Below, piece by piece: positions 24,926 to 32,986 of a DNA stretch of 32,986 nucleotides. The stretch is taken from assembly GCA_002726655.1 (NCBI GenBank), contig PBRP01000093.1, forward strand, positions 1 to 32,986, in the 5' to 3' direction. Source of the DNA: Gammaproteobacteria bacterium. GTDB taxonomy: Bacteria > Pseudomonadota > Gammaproteobacteria > Pseudomonadales > Azotimanducaceae. How positions within the stretch are numbered: the first letter of the stretch is position 1; each line of letters begins with the position of its first letter. The position numbers were made by a program, and so were the translations under genes. The notes below the pieces were generated by a model. The model searched no databases. It was not told where the DNA came from and was given only the letters and a program-made list of their open reading frames with translations.

Positions 24926-25786
24926 ATGGCAACCGTAGGATTGAAAGGAATTTGGGGGTTGGAGCAACTGGATAGAACAGGTATCGCAACATGGAAGTTG
25001 GGTATTTTGCTAATGGGTGGTGGCGTACTTATGGGCGTTTTACTGAGTCCAATCTTGGGTGAAGTGAATCAAGATTCTGTCATGGCTTCTTTCTATACAC
25101 CGAGAGTAGTCTCTCTCACGCTAGTGGTTGCAGGCCTTTATGTTGGGTTGAGTGTATTTGTTACTTTAGTTTTGGCAAGAACTACTGAAGCAGACCTGCG
25201 TTTGCTGCCGCTGACTGATGACGGTGTCACCGAGAGCCTCAAACGGCTTCAACCATCAACGGGAACCCTGCTGTCCATTAGTATAGTTCTGATGATGGCT
25301 ATTATCGCTATGTTGCCGGTCCTGAGAACTTTGCGGTTGAATATAACAATAGTGGAATCGTTTTCAGCAATTCATTCTTCCGGGCTGGTTTTAAACGTAA
25401 TCGTCTATGGAATTTCACCGATTGTCGGCCTTGTAAACGGTATTATGTTTGCCATTTTCATTAGCCAGTTTTTGAGCCTTATTCATACTGCTCGCAGGAT
25501 GAAAGTTGATCTGTTGCAGTTAAACCACTATTCAGCGATAGCGAATCCGGCAGTTAGGCTATCCTTGTTTTTGTTGGCACTCTTTAGTCTATGGCCACTG
25601 ATGATGTTGTATGTCAGCGACCCAAGGTTTAGCTCAGGTATGACATCTATTGCACTAATTATGATGTTAGCTATTTCTCCAATACTTATCCTGTATTTCT
25701 ATCCGGTCCTAATCTTAAGGAACAGAATCAGGGATGAGAAGCAGAAAGAATTGAACGCGGTGCCAGGACCTCGTCGGCATCAGTAA
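24926..25786 (+). CDS. Polytopic inner-membrane protein of unknown family
   Basis: 286 residues with a strong upstream ribosome site (GGAGGG). Hydrophobic segments near residues 23-45, 58-83, 115-137, 150-185 (one or two passes), 210-233 and 240-268 suggest six or seven membrane helices. A charged loop with RTTEADLRLLPLTDD sits near 84-100, and HTARRMKVDLLQLNHY near 187-202. The C-terminus is basic and polar (RNRIRDEKQKEL). No transporter, enzyme or sensor motif that I recognise is present. It stands alone between an intergenic region and a VCBS relic, so context gives no function. Confidence 0.7.
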   Translation: MATVGLKGIWGLEQLDRTGIATWKLGILLMGGGVLMGVLLSPILGEVNQDSVMASFYTPRVVSLTLVVAGLYVGLSVFVTLVLARTTEADLRLLPLTDDGVTESLKRLQPSTGTLLSISIVLMMAIIAMLPVLRTLRLNITIVESFSAIHSSGLVLNVIVYGISPIVGLVNGIMFAIFISQFLSLIHTARRMKVDLLQLNHYSAIANPAVRLSLFLLALFSLWPLMMLYVSDPRFSSGMTSIALIMMLAISPILILYFYPVLILRNRIRDEKQKELNAVPGPRRHQ

Positions 25787-25788
25787 CC

Positions 25789-25989
25789 ATTGCTCACCCC
25801 GACTGGTTGATCGTCTCTATAGGTGACTTCGATTTGGACGGCATTGCTGACTTGATGTGGCGAAATACAACCAATGGTACAAATCGATATTGGAAGATGA
25901 ACGGCACGACGAGAACCAGCAGCCTTTCAGTACAATCAGTTGCGAACCAGAACTGGGCACCGGTTACTGTGGGTAATGTATCAGACTAA
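25789..25989 (+). pseudogene. VCBS/FG-GAP repeat fragment
   Basis: Directly after the membrane protein stop the plus frame reads I-A-H-P-D-W-L-I-V-S, then IGDFDLDGIADLMWRNT, a text-book VCBS/FG-GAP calcium-binding blade (G-D-F-D-x-D-G-x-x-D-L-x-W-R-N), then RYWKMNGTT and W-A-P-V-T-V-G-N before a stop where the next blade would begin. Such blades occur in large secreted or adhesin proteins as several tandem copies. A single copy with no signal sequence or ribosome site is a relic. Confidence 0.6.
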
Positions 25990-26069
25990 TCAGCATTGAT
26001 TCTCTGGAGCTAGCCCGCTGACGAGTAGTTAGCAGTGAGCGATAGGTAAGTGGCTGCAGCCGGTAGGCA

Positions 26070-28367
26070 TTATTGGTCCAGGAACAAACGGATATCCCAG
26101 ATATCCTCACTCTCCGATTTTCCGAAGTCGCCCTGTAGAATCAGACCACAACCAGGACATATGTATTCCTTGTAGACGATCTTGTCATCAATGAACAACT
26201 CAGGGTCAATGGGCGACAGCCCCACTTCCTCTACTGGGGTTTCCTTTTTCAGACATCCGGTCTTAAAGTTCTTTTCCGCGTCCTGAATCCGTACCCTGCA
26301 TTTTCGGCAAACATAACAAGCACCATCTGAGGATGTGCTGACCACAAGACCTTCCGACACGGGGACTTCATCCGCTGTTTCGGTTACGGTGGCACGCTCC
26401 CCCTGTAAGCCCACAGCATCGGAAAGTCGTTGTTGACGCATCTGATCCCTCAGCGCCATGGTTTCGCTGATATCCACTTCGCCCTTGTCATCGATACACA
26501 CACCACAGCGCGCCCTTGCCCAATCGCTGGTAATATAGCTTTCCTCTATATCCTGACGCACCATTTCAGGGACCCGCTCAAGCGGGTCTCCATAACCGGA
26601 GGCGGCAGTCCAGGCCAATGACCATACGTCGCCACTTTGCTGAAGTACCTCGCTGGCCTTGGGTGCAATATTGATATGTTCACCGCCAAGGTCTGAAAGA
26701 TCCCCCGGCATCACCGCATCCATGGCAAAGTTCTCCCTGACATTGGCATCCTTCACCATCACGAAACGGGTCCTGGAGGTTGGATCCCCACCAAACAATC
26801 CATTTCCAGGAATGATGGTGTGGCCGCTGCATGTGTGATGCTCGAGTGATTCAGTATCATTGAGGACGTAGGCTATTTCCGCACTATTACCACCCCTGTA
26901 CTTACCAACGCCCCCGGAGTTCGGAATCTCTTTGCGCCACAGGTAGATCAGGGGGTAAAAAATCTCATTGTCCTCGACGTTGGGCATTGTGCTCTGCAGA
27001 TCCCAGGGCCAGCCCCCCGTATTGACGCCATCCCTCCATGACAGAGCACCAAGGGCGCCACCGACAGGGTCCGCAAGAAATGACGTATAAGGGCTGCCAT
27101 GCTGATCGATCCCGGATATGGCATCAATCGGGTAATTCAAGGCACCCATGCAACTTTGCACCTCTTCGCGCAGCGCCGGATCCGATGAGGTATATAGCAT
27201 CCTCGAAATCGCTAGACCGGCTAGTCCAATGGTCTGAATCGTGACCGTGGGTGGCGCAGATATGACACCCGCTGGATACAAAGCGTTAGTCAGGGTGCCC
27301 GGAGTTGGATTGAAGTCCATATGCCGATACGCACCTTCAATTACAAACATCTGATCAAACAGCATCTGTGCACAGATCATCGATGCGACGGCACCTTTCC
27401 AGCCAATAGCAGTACAATTGATGCCACCAATTTGCGGCGCCGTGCCCTCGTTATCAAAAATAAGTCTGTTATCTTTCTTTGTTAGACGAACAACATTGCG
27501 GTAGGCATTGCGATCACCTTCACGACTCAGTTCAATCCACGATTCCTCACACCACTGACCATCGGGTATGGTTGCCAGCTTCTCCAGAAACGCTACTTCC
27601 GAGTTGTCCTGCAGTTTTTTCATTACACTCTTGATCTTCACCGGCCCGTACTTGCCGATAAGTTCCTGCATTCTCTCCCGCGCGACATTACATGCGGTCG
27701 TCTGGGCCCGAAGATCCAGGGCTACAAGGTCCGGCATTCTAGAGCGCCGGATGTACTCGTCCTCAAGATCCTTGCGCATAAGCCCCTGCTCAACTATTTT
27801 CAAAGGCGGGATACATCCAGCTTCCCAGAATACATCCTTGGACATAGGGTTGAAGGCCCCGGGGGTTGTACCTCCTAGATCCCACTGGTGCAGGCTGTTG
27901 GCAAACCAGCAGAATAGTTCACCCTCCCAGAACAAGGGAGCAAACAGACAAACGTCAGCCTGGTGGATCGCCCCAATCCATGGGTCGTTGGTAAGAAAAA
28001 TGTCTCCATCCCTGATTCCTGGATTCTCAGACCTGTTCTCGAGAGTCCATTTGATGGCAGAGCTGGCAACTGAAGAGAGATACTGGAGAAAGGGACCGAA
28101 AAAGACAAAGTCGCCCTGCTCGTCCATCAGGCAGGGATTGAAGTCGTGGCCAAAGGCAGCGATGGGAGAACCCGAAATACGCACCAGCGTATTACCCTGT
28201 TCAACATTGAGGTTCCACATTGCATAGCGGATGACTTCAAATGTAATGGGATCAAGATCTTCTTCTACCACATCATGAAATTTGATACTCGGATCAACCT
28301 TTAGCGGTTCTGAGGGGATATAAGGATATGTTTTACCATCCCACTTGATCTCTGCTTCACTGACCAT
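26070..28367 (-). CDS. Hydantoinase B/carboxylase-type subunit with C-terminal acetone-carboxylase-gamma-like domain
   Basis: 765 residues. The HyuB domain (about 30-570) has DPITFEVIRYAMWNLNVEQG, then GDIFLTNDPWIGAIHQADV and HQWDLGGTTPGAFN, which match the metal-dependent hydantoinase B/oxoprolinase and acetone/acetophenone carboxylase families. Unusually, after a linker (about 575-680) a small cysteine-rich domain follows: C684, C687, C690, C705 and a C-P-G-C pair at 737 and 740 in YKEYICPGCGLILQ. That tail resembles the separate gamma subunit of acetone carboxylase, so this looks like an alpha-gamma fusion. With HyuA it would activate a substrate with ATP for carboxylation or hydrolysis. 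It starts two bases after the HyuA stop; the HyuA end supplies its GGAGGG ribosome site. Confidence 0.85.
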   Translation of the reverse strand: MVSEAEIKWDGKTYPYIPSEPLKVDPSIKFHDVVEEDLDPITFEVIRYAMWNLNVEQGNTLVRISGSPIAAFGHDFNPCLMDEQGDFVFFGPFLQYLSSVASSAIKWTLENRSENPGIRDGDIFLTNDPWIGAIHQADVCLFAPLFWEGELFCWFANSLHQWDLGGTTPGAFNPMSKDVFWEAGCIPPLKIVEQGLMRKDLEDEYIRRSRMPDLVALDLRAQTTACNVARERMQELIGKYGPVKIKSVMKKLQDNSEVAFLEKLATIPDGQWCEESWIELSREGDRNAYRNVVRLTKKDNRLIFDNEGTAPQIGGINCTAIGWKGAVASMICAQMLFDQMFVIEGAYRHMDFNPTPGTLTNALYPAGVISAPPTVTIQTIGLAGLAISRMLYTSSDPALREEVQSCMGALNYPIDAISGIDQHGSPYTSFLADPVGGALGALSWRDGVNTGGWPWDLQSTMPNVEDNEIFYPLIYLWRKEIPNSGGVGKYRGGNSAEIAYVLNDTESLEHHTCSGHTIIPGNGLFGGDPTSRTRFVMVKDANVRENFAMDAVMPGDLSDLGGEHINIAPKASEVLQQSGDVWSLAWTAASGYGDPLERVPEMVRQDIEESYITSDWARARCGVCIDDKGEVDISETMALRDQMRQQRLSDAVGLQGERATVTETADEVPVSEGLVVSTSSDGACYVCRKCRVRIQDAEKNFKTGCLKKETPVEEVGLSPIDPELFIDDKIVYKEYICPGCGLILQGDFGKSESEDIWDIRLFLDQ

Positions 28368-28369
28368 GG

Positions 28370-30460
28370 CTACAGACCCTCCAATTCAATAATAAAATTT
28401 CCAGACCGATCGGTTTTGCCACTTGAACCGGGGTGAAGCACAACCGTTGTTTCCGGGTACTCGATCACAGCAGGCCCGCTAACAGCATAATCGACTGACA
28501 AATCCTGGCCACTATAGATGGGCGTTTCCTGTTTTCCCCCAAGGTCACGCCAGTAGATCTCCCTGTGACCAGACAGAGGTTCCTCGTTAGTATCCGTACA
28601 GGTGGGAACTTTTGGCTTAGTCATTTTGCCGATAGCATTAGTTTTGAAGAGGCCTATCTCAACGCCCGCATCCCGGTATGCAGATCCCTTGCCATAAAAA
28701 CTCTCATATATCTCTTCATAGTGAACCAGAACCTGTTCCAGGTCGCTCTCGTCCAGATATCCATTTGGTACAGGCACCGCAAGCTGGTGAATCTGCATCT
28801 TGTATTTGATTTCGAAGAACCTCTGAAATTCTATATCAGCGGCTTCAAAACCGTCTTCCTCTAGTTGACGCAACCCCTCGGATTCCAGCTCAGAGAAGGT
28901 GCTATTAATATGTTCCAAGTCAAATGGCTGCGATAACAGGTCGCTTTTCTCATAAATATGTAACACATCGGCACACAGTGTGCCAAAGGCTGACCAGGTC
29001 GAACTGATCGTACCCATCGGTATGATGATCCGCTTAATTCCCAATTCCTTTGCATACTGGCAGGCATGTGTCGGTCCGGCTCCGCCATAAGCAATAACCA
29101 CGAACTCCCGTGGGTCAAGTCCACGCTGAAGAGTCATCTGCCGGATCAATTCCGCCATCTTGGTCTCCGCAATCTGGGCAGCACCGGCGGCCAACGCCTC
29201 GACTTCCATGTCCATTTTTTCAGCCAGGACTTGCAGGGCCTCAATGGACTTGCTCTTATCGAGGAGCATTTTGCCACCAAGGAAATTGTCTGGGTTCAGA
29301 ATTCCCAGCACCAGGTTGGCATCCGTGATCGTTGGCTGCACTCCCTTGCCATAACAGGCCGGTCCCGGGTCTGCACCAGCGCTCTGCGGGCCAACTTTCA
29401 GGGTGCCACTAAACTCTTCAACCCACAATATTGAGCCACCACCACTGCCGATAGATTCCACATCCAGGCGTGGCATGGAAAAAGCATACTGGTTAATGAT
29501 CGTCTCTGAAGCACTTAGGGGTTCTCCATCACAGATGATCCCTGCTTCAAAACTGGTGCCCCCCATGTCAGCAATAATCGCGTTCTTGTATCCCAGGGAA
29601 TCGCAGAGAAAAGCGCTGCCTGTCACTCCGGCGGCGGGTCCGGAACTGATTGTGTAGAGTGGTTTGCTAACAACTTCCCTGGAGGGAACAACACCACCGT
29701 TAGCCTGTAGCACCAGTATCGGCTTTTTATAGCCAAGCTCAGCCGAGTTCTGCTCTATCTTCTCAACATACTTCTTCATGGTGGGTCCAATGAAGCAGTT
29801 AATAGCAGTACCGACGGCGCGCTCGTATTCACCTCTCTTGGAGATCAGTTCATGCGAACAACTCACGAACATGCCCGGAGCTATTTCGCCAACCATCTGT
29901 TTGAGCGCAAGTTCATGCCGTGGATTTACAATTGACCACAACAGGCTGATAGCAATAGCCTCAACTCCCTGCTCCACAAGAAGCCGAATAGCCTGCTCTG
30001 CTTCTGCCTCGTTTAGAGGCAGATAAACTTCCCCTTTCCAATCGACTCTTTCACTGACTTCCAGCACCAGCTTTCGCGGAATAATCGGGTCTGGCTTCTG
30101 GTGCCTTGATACATGCAGCAGTTTTTCTATCGGCAGACCAACAGAGCGCCCGGCGGATTTCATGATGAACAAACTATCCTTGTGCCCGCGAGTTGTGAGC
30201 ATCCCGGTCTTCGCTCCCTTCATCTGAATGAGAGCGTTGGTACCAACCGTAGTCCCCAGAAACAGATGCTCCATATTTTGCATCAGCGCATCTGGATCGA
30301 TACCTATTTTTCCAGCACAGGCCTCAAGGGCATTGAATAAGCCCACGGAGTAATCATCCGGTGTAGAGGGACACTTGGCGATAATGATGTTCCCACTTTC
30401 ATCGATGACCGTACAATCGGTGAAGGTCCCGCCAGTATCAATGCCGCAGAAATATTTCAT
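28370..30460 (-). CDS. Hydantoinase A/carboxylase-type ATP-binding subunit
   Basis: 696 residues. The N-terminal acetate/sugar-kinase-like phosphate loop reads GIDTGGTFTDCTVI (residues 6-19). Further family signatures are HLFLGTTVGTNALIQMKGAK near 87, ANGGVVPSREV near 255, ADMGGTSFEAGII near 296, and VIAYGGAGPTHACQYAKELG near 447. The family includes N-methylhydantoinase A, 5-oxoprolinase and the beta subunits of acetone and acetophenone carboxylase, all of which use ATP to phosphorylate the substrate carbonyl. Length is close to the usual 680-720. It lies in the middle of a five-gene minus-strand operon, 38 bases after the preceding gene and two bases before HyuB. Ketone carboxylation is favoured by the gamma-like domain on HyuB, but hydantoin-like substrates are not excluded. 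Confidence 0.88.
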   Translation of the reverse strand: MKYFCGIDTGGTFTDCTVIDESGNIIIAKCPSTPDDYSVGLFNALEACAGKIGIDPDALMQNMEHLFLGTTVGTNALIQMKGAKTGMLTTRGHKDSLFIMKSAGRSVGLPIEKLLHVSRHQKPDPIIPRKLVLEVSERVDWKGEVYLPLNEAEAEQAIRLLVEQGVEAIAISLLWSIVNPRHELALKQMVGEIAPGMFVSCSHELISKRGEYERAVGTAINCFIGPTMKKYVEKIEQNSAELGYKKPILVLQANGGVVPSREVVSKPLYTISSGPAAGVTGSAFLCDSLGYKNAIIADMGGTSFEAGIICDGEPLSASETIINQYAFSMPRLDVESIGSGGGSILWVEEFSGTLKVGPQSAGADPGPACYGKGVQPTITDANLVLGILNPDNFLGGKMLLDKSKSIEALQVLAEKMDMEVEALAAGAAQIAETKMAELIRQMTLQRGLDPREFVVIAYGGAGPTHACQYAKELGIKRIIIPMGTISSTWSAFGTLCADVLHIYEKSDLLSQPFDLEHINSTFSELESEGLRQLEEDGFEAADIEFQRFFEIKYKMQIHQLAVPVPNGYLDESDLEQVLVHYEEIYESFYGKGSAYRDAGVEIGLFKTNAIGKMTKPKVPTCTDTNEEPLSGHREIYWRDLGGKQETPIYSGQDLSVDYAVSGPAVIEYPETTVVLHPGSSGKTDRSGNFIIELEGL

Positions 30461-30498
30461 TCGAATTCCAGGTTCAATGCAATTGACTGTTGTTTCGT

Positions 30499-31464
30499 TT
30501 AAGCACGCCTCAATGCCTCAGACCACTGGCCGTACTGCCACACATCCTGGGCTTCGCCCCAGCCTTCCTCGCCGTTGATATCCCAGCGACACAGGTTCAG
30601 CGCATTCACCCACCTGGATGTCGCCCAGGCAAAATGACTAACAGCCTGCCCCGTCGCGTGATGGGGCGTCCCTTCCTCATCCGTGGCTTCAATTTCGATA
30701 TGGTCTATCCAGTTACGCTTACGGTCCCGCTCTGATCTGAATTTGCCTTCGGCCAACTGGATCCGCCTGCCATCCTGCAGCCAGAAACCATGGTTAATTT
30801 CGCCTTCGCTAATATTGGAAAAATCTCTCTGGTGCCCGATAGTAACAAAACCAGTACCGTTACGAGAGCAGCCATGGTTATAACTCAGACGTTCAAAACT
30901 GGGTGGCGCCTGCTCCTGGCGTGGACCCCATGAACGATCACGTACCGAGTAACAGTCCACCGCTATGGTCTCCCCACGCAGCACCAGGCTGCCGGTTACA
31001 TGTCCCATCTGATCAAAGTGTGAGGCCTTTTCAAAAGGCGGCTTGCCCTTGCCAAAGGGATGAGGCTCCATGATCCCCTGCCAATCCAGGTCCACCGTGA
31101 GCACATCATCTTTCTGGTAGTGAAGCTTGTAGCGCATCAGGGGGTCTAGCATTTTTATCGAGTATCCCGTTGGGTACTGAAAATCCCGCAGATCACGCTC
31201 ATCCCTAATTGGCTGAACGACCTGGTGCTCGTAAAAGGGAACCTCCCAGGGCGCGAACCCCAGTTCATCATAGAGAAAAACCGCTGCAGTGCAGACCCCC
31301 AAATTTGGTCGGATAAACCCGTAGAGCCAGCCGCCGAGATTGCGCTCGGGGACATTAAAAGAATACCAGGTAGTCTCAGTCTCCCACACGTCATCGCTAT
31401 AGTCATGAAACATGTCGTCTTCTGGCCCGTAGGGACAAGGTGGTATACCGGCTTGTTTGCTCAT
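30499..31464 (-). CDS. Uncharacterised DUF7064/DUF7065-like protein
   Basis: 321 residues without signal peptide or membrane segment. The sequence alternates aromatic-rich strands such as TTWYSFNVPERNLGGWLYGF and HYQKDDVLTVDLDW, then FEKASHFDQMGHVTGSLVL, CYSVRDRSWGPR and AVSHFAWATSRW. That pattern (a two-part beta barrel with an R-D-R-S-W-G-P-R signature) is like the AttH/CrtC-type lipocalin-like proteins and proteins annotated DUF7064/DUF7065, which sit beside APH-fold kinases in sphingomonads, mycobacteria and marine bacteria. It is between the APH-like gene and HyuA, so it probably binds or transforms the same hydrophobic substrate. No catalytic residue can be named. Family naming is from memory and uncertain. 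Confidence 0.7.
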   Translation of the reverse strand: MSKQAGIPPCPYGPEDDMFHDYSDDVWETETTWYSFNVPERNLGGWLYGFIRPNLGVCTAAVFLYDELGFAPWEVPFYEHQVVQPIRDERDLRDFQYPTGYSIKMLDPLMRYKLHYQKDDVLTVDLDWQGIMEPHPFGKGKPPFEKASHFDQMGHVTGSLVLRGETIAVDCYSVRDRSWGPRQEQAPPSFERLSYNHGCSRNGTGFVTIGHQRDFSNISEGEINHGFWLQDGRRIQLAEGKFRSERDRKRNWIDHIEIEATDEEGTPHHATGQAVSHFAWATSRWVNALNLCRWDINGEEGWGEAQDVWQYGQWSEALRRA

Positions 31465-31511
31465 GGTCTTCTCCTGGCTTCTTCTTGTCCGAATTTACAC
31501 TGGGATTAGGC

Positions 31512-32909
31512 TTAGATAAGCGGCGGGTAGGTACTGTCTGCCAGAGGACCCAATCCGCGCCTTGCTGCGTCCATCTCCCTTGCGACTCGATGACAACATA
31601 ATCGAATAGCGTCTGGCATGGAAACACGATCCGTCTTGATGGCTTCAGCAAAGGCGCTCCGGGCATCCGGCAAAGATGAAAATGTTTCGCCAAGCACCTC
31701 ACTAATATCGTTGGTTTCCGCTACATCAAAGGCAGCACCGTACTTTTCGCGCCCCTGCCAATAGCGCATAACTTTTACCAGTGATGTGGCTCGATCAGTG
31801 GCAGCGGCGTCACTGCATCGTGGTGCAATATTTTTCTCGATCTCATCCTGCACCAGATCATACAGCCGATCCCATTGCCTCACTGGAACTTCAGGCAGGG
31901 TCAGGGGTTCCGGCTCTATACCCTCTGCTTCTGCCATGCCCTGGACTATCAGGGTCATAAGCCCAAAGTAGTAGGCAAATACTTTTCCAACATTCCCGGC
32001 AAAGGGCTCGTTCGACTGCACCAGTTGGCCGTGCATATCATTCAGGCTTCCCAATGTTACCAGCGTCCGGTAATAACGGATGCGTTGAAGATCAATTGGA
32101 TACCCGCCCTTTTTCTCATAAGCCTTGATCAGCAGAGGCAGGGGTACAAATGGAAACAGCGCACCGCGCAGGGAGAACATCGCAAAATCTTCCATCGGAT
32201 CACCAAAGTGACTCTGCTCCCAATCCAGTACGGCTACCAGCTTACTTCCGTCATGAAGAAAATTTGCAGCACCCACGTCACCGTGCACCACCACGGTTGG
32301 AATGTCGTCACCGCTCGGCAGGTTCTTCTCCAGCCATTGATAAACCAGCAGGAACAAGGGGTCTTCTCGACCATGAAGATCATGTCGCATGCGAAGGGAT
32401 GCGGTTCTCTGCCTGGCCCAGGCATCAACCGGCCCAGGTGCACCAAAACCATCCATGTTCAAATCATCAACCGATATCCGGTGTAACTTAACGATCTCGC
32501 TAACATAATCTTCAGCGATCTGATTCAGCGTAGTGGTGTCCAGATTTTCAAGGCTGGCATCAGCATATAGTCGATGGGTCAAAATCGCCCTTTGTTCTGG
32601 CCAGCTGGCAAGAACACGTGGGGCTCGCAGGCCATTTTCTTCGGCCAGTCGCAAAGCCGCGGCTTCCCTTCGGCACCAATCCGCCCGGGAAGGGTCATCT
32701 GCTCGACGTACATCGAATGCCAGATAGGCTTCCTTGACCTCTCCTTGTACTTCAAGAGTAACGTAAGCGCCCTCACGGGATACACCGGCGCCTACCGCGG
32801 CTTCGACATTGACAACGCGGCTTGAGGTGGCAGTTTCGATCCACTCAACCATCCCGTTAGGCAGAATACCAGACCCCTGTTGTTTCGCTTCTGATTCTCC
32901 GCTTACCAT
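31512..32909 (-). CDS. APH-fold phosphotransferase with C-terminal extension
   Basis: 465 residues. The kinase fold of the aminoglycoside phosphotransferase superfamily is shown by VVHGDVGAANFLHDG (catalytic Asp near residue 211) and VLDWEQSHFGDPMEDFAMF (metal-binding Asp near 229), with an N-lobe of beta strands before them. Residues after about 345 form a helical extension rich in Arg/Ala that ends in LADSTYPPLI. In catabolic operons such kinases usually phosphorylate small alcohols or activate acyl groups rather than antibiotics, so resistance is an unlikely role. It starts 14 bases after the upstream stop; the ribosome site AGGAG sits at that TAG stop. Substrate unknown. Confidence 0.82.
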   Translation of the reverse strand: MVSGESEAKQQGSGILPNGMVEWIETATSSRVVNVEAAVGAGVSREGAYVTLEVQGEVKEAYLAFDVRRADDPSRADWCRREAAALRLAEENGLRAPRVLASWPEQRAILTHRLYADASLENLDTTTLNQIAEDYVSEIVKLHRISVDDLNMDGFGAPGPVDAWARQRTASLRMRHDLHGREDPLFLLVYQWLEKNLPSGDDIPTVVVHGDVGAANFLHDGSKLVAVLDWEQSHFGDPMEDFAMFSLRGALFPFVPLPLLIKAYEKKGGYPIDLQRIRYYRTLVTLGSLNDMHGQLVQSNEPFAGNVGKVFAYYFGLMTLIVQGMAEAEGIEPEPLTLPEVPVRQWDRLYDLVQDEIEKNIAPRCSDAAATDRATSLVKVMRYWQGREKYGAAFDVAETNDISEVLGETFSSLPDARSAFAEAIKTDRVSMPDAIRLCCHRVAREMDAARRGLGPLADSTYPPLI

Positions 32910-32923
32910 GATAGCCGCAACTC

Positions 32924-32986
32924 CTACTGGAAAGCAGGAATGACCTCTTTACCAAAACGGCGCAGACATTCCAGGTGGCTTTCATG
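32924..32986 (-). CDS. C-terminus of a probable LLM-class flavin-dependent oxidoreductase (partial)
   Basis: The last 20 codons before TAG 32926-32924 read HESHLECLRRFGKEVIPAFQ. This is the usual C-terminal helix of luciferase-like (F420 or FMN) monooxygenases, e.g. L-E-L-F-A-R-E-V-M-P-A-F. The gene continues beyond the window. It is the upstream member of the operon, which would give it an oxidative step on the shared substrate. The short stretch makes the call tentative. Confidence 0.5.
   Translation of the reverse strand, partial: HESHLECLRRFGKEVIPAFQ

Noticed and set aside
27568-28227. Plus-strand open frame of 219 codons
   Set aside because: Antisense to HyuB; Ser/Arg/Cys-rich shadow with no family features.
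31512-32909. APH-fold gene as an antibiotic resistance determinant
   Set aside because: It sits within a catabolic operon and has a long C-terminal extension; the APH fold is shared by many metabolic kinases.

Overview
The window (GC around one half by eye) reads as a chromosomal accessory or catabolic region of a Gram-negative proteobacterium. An outer-membrane beta-barrel protein, a LolA-like periplasmic protein and an inner-membrane-anchored TolB/TPR signalling gene favour a Gammaproteobacterium, probably environmental or marine. That assignment is inference from gene types. I saw no rRNA, tRNA, CRISPR array or intact insertion sequence.

Layout. (1) 1-4806, minus strand: a tightly coupled five-gene envelope transport cassette, in transcription order LolA-like periplasmic protein, two FtsX-type permeases, LolD/MacB-type ATPase, and an outer-membrane beta-barrel protein cut by the window edge. 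(2) 4807-5626: a debris zone with a REP-like palindrome, a generic proteobacterial repeat, a C-terminal fragment that may be hydrolase-like, and a C-terminal relic of an IS91-type transposase. (3) 5627-7450: a membrane-anchored beta-propeller protein. (4) 7679-10340: a two-gene redox operon, a phytoene-desaturase/retinol-saturase-type flavoprotein followed by a ferredoxin-type reductase. (5) 10694-12526: a TolB/TPR gene broken by two in-frame stop codons. (6) 12882-15225, plus strand: a nitroreductase, a class III cyclase-like protein and a 25-codon remnant of a chemotaxis receptor. (7) 15308-18370, plus strand: a two-subunit 2-oxoacid:ferredoxin oxidoreductase with the gamma domain fused to beta, then a SnoaL-like protein. 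(8) 18387-22670, minus strand, converging on it: a giant (about 1427 aa) fusion of two activase domains of the 2-hydroxyacyl-CoA dehydratase/benzoyl-CoA reductase family, a cysteine-rich linker, a DUF2229-type module and an HgdB-like reductase module. (9) 22907-24621: an SDR dehydrogenase with a PsrA-type operator upstream, convergent with a glutathione transferase-like gene. (10) 24926-25989: an orphan membrane protein and a VCBS/FG-GAP relic. (11) 26070-32986, minus strand: an operon with the tail of a likely luciferase-type flavin oxidoreductase, an APH-fold kinase, a DUF7064/7065-like protein, HyuA, and HyuB carrying a C-terminal acetone-carboxylase-gamma-like zinc-ribbon domain.

How they may work together. 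Two ATP-dependent systems for difficult chemistry sit close together. One is a HyuAB-type carboxylase or hydrolase candidate (ketone carboxylation is the best analogy). The other is a giant ATP-driven electron-transfer fusion beside a 2-oxoacid:ferredoxin oxidoreductase able to supply low-potential electrons. With the SDR, GST, nitroreductase, SnoaL protein and flavoprotein, the region looks like a catabolic or detoxification island for an unknown organic substrate. The domain calls rest on visible motifs; the shared pathway is inference. The strongest candidate for an undescribed system is the single-chain dual activase plus reductase, in which one activase copy keeps its cluster cysteines but has lost canonical ATP-site motifs.
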